Positions 4,885 to 5,154 of a stretch of 5,154 nt of DNA are shown here, piece by piece (position 1 is the stretch's first letter; every line of letters begins with the position of its first letter). A program made the translations under genes and the position numbers. Below the pieces are notes generated by a model. The model made no database searches. It saw nothing but the letters and a program-made list of their open reading frames with translations, and was not told the DNA's origin. Where the stretch lies: positions 1 to 5,154 of the forward strand of contig USPF01000088.1 in NCBI GenBank assembly GCA_900556555.1, read 5' to 3'. This DNA is from an uncultured Blautia sp. GTDB taxonomy: Bacteria > Bacillota > Clostridia > Lachnospirales > Lachnospiraceae.

Positions 4885-5154
4885 ATGAATATTGTGTATA
4901 TCGTCGGCATTGTGATGGCCTTTTTCTTTACTGTGTTTGGAATTGTGGTCGGTTTCGATATGTCGACACTTCAATTCAGCTTCAGTATTGAAAACCTAAA
5001 GAACTTTGTGGACCTGTCCAGTATTCTGATCGTCATCGGCGGCACGCTGGCGGTGGTGGTCGCCTGCTATCCCAAGCAGATCAGGTCCCTGCCAAAGCAC
5101 TTTAAGATCATGCTCCACTCCAACACCTTTGATCCGCAGGTGTATGTGGATCAG
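4885..5154 (+). CDS. motA: MotA flagellar stator protein, partial (N-terminal 90 residues)
   Basis: The frame is open to the window edge and encodes 90 residues of a protein normally about 250-290 long. Residues 3-24 (IVYIVGIVMAFFFTVFGIVVGF) form the first membrane helix and residues ~42-62, with SSILIVIGGTLAVVVACYP, form the second; this 'vps.lIV.GGT..a....p' block is diagnostic of MotA. The RSLPKHFKIML segment begins the cytoplasmic region. MotA forms, with MotB, the proton- (or as PomA, sodium-) conducting stator that drives flagellar rotation in the inner membrane. It follows flbD by 49 nt in the standard flagellar order, with motB expected next. No truncation is visible other than the window end. 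Confidence 0.92.
   Translation, partial: MNIVYIVGIVMAFFFTVFGIVVGFDMSTLQFSFSIENLKNFVDLSSILIVIGGTLAVVVACYPKQIRSLPKHFKIMLHSNTFDPQVYVDQ

Noticed and set aside
4605..4910. Minus-strand frame across flbD and the start of motA
   Set aside because: It covers two recognisable plus-strand genes and has no family resemblance or translation signal.
1..5154. CRISPR array, toxin-antitoxin, phage, transposon, tRNA or riboswitch
   Set aside because: No regularly spaced repeats, transposase or integrase motifs, terminal inverted repeats, cloverleaf-like sequence or known riboswitch core were seen by eye.

Overview
The window looks like DNA from a low-GC, gut-type member of the Clostridia (Lachnospiraceae-like). 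The evidence is A-rich codon use, strong AGGAG/GGAGG-type ribosome binding sites, clostridial-style Rex operators and the protein families present. From about 4640 onward the sequence changes character and reads like a different, more GC-rich flagellated Clostridia genome. By hand count GC is 42/120 at 4501-4620 and 69/120 at 4741-4860.

Layout. (1) 40-2034 encodes a DUF2264-family protein, probably a cytoplasmic carbohydrate-active enzyme. It begins at a TTG directly after an in-frame stop and seems to lack the usual extreme N-terminus. (2) 2063-2845 encodes a small protein with a C-terminal F5/8C (discoidin, CBM32-like) galactose-binding-type domain and no signal peptide. It is 28 nt behind the DUF2264 gene, very likely in the same operon, and is followed by a good intrinsic terminator at 2860-2901. 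(3) 2979-3494 is a broken Gfo/Idh/MocA oxidoreductase with its own promoter. The Rossmann half is joined in frame to the last ~35 residues of the family fold, the central catalytic/dimerisation domain is missing, and the tail appears to be shifted by one base. (4) 3437-3559 is a regulatory region with a sigma-A-like promoter and two clostridial Rex-type operators 31 bp apart, the better one a one-mismatch 18-mer. (5) 3560-4642 is an iron-type (group III) NAD(P)-dependent alcohol dehydrogenase that has lost its last ~25-35 residues. (6) 4635-4835 is flbD and 4885-5154 (running off the edge) is motA, in the usual flbD-motA order of Firmicute flagellar operons.

How the parts work together. Genes 1 and 2 suggest intracellular processing of an imported oligosaccharide. 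The Gfo/Idh remnant could have belonged to the same sugar-catabolic neighbourhood. The alcohol dehydrogenase is a separate, redox-controlled fermentation gene: Rex would release the promoter when NADH/NAD+ is high, so that NADH can be reoxidised. The flagellar genes have no functional link to the rest.

Caution. The adh/flbD boundary lies inside both coding sequences and coincides with a sharp change in composition, so the window is probably chimeric there. The cause is either a rearrangement or an assembly join through short homology. I see no defence, CRISPR, phage or transposon system. The most interesting intact biology is the tandem Rex promoter and the DUF2264/F5-8C pair.
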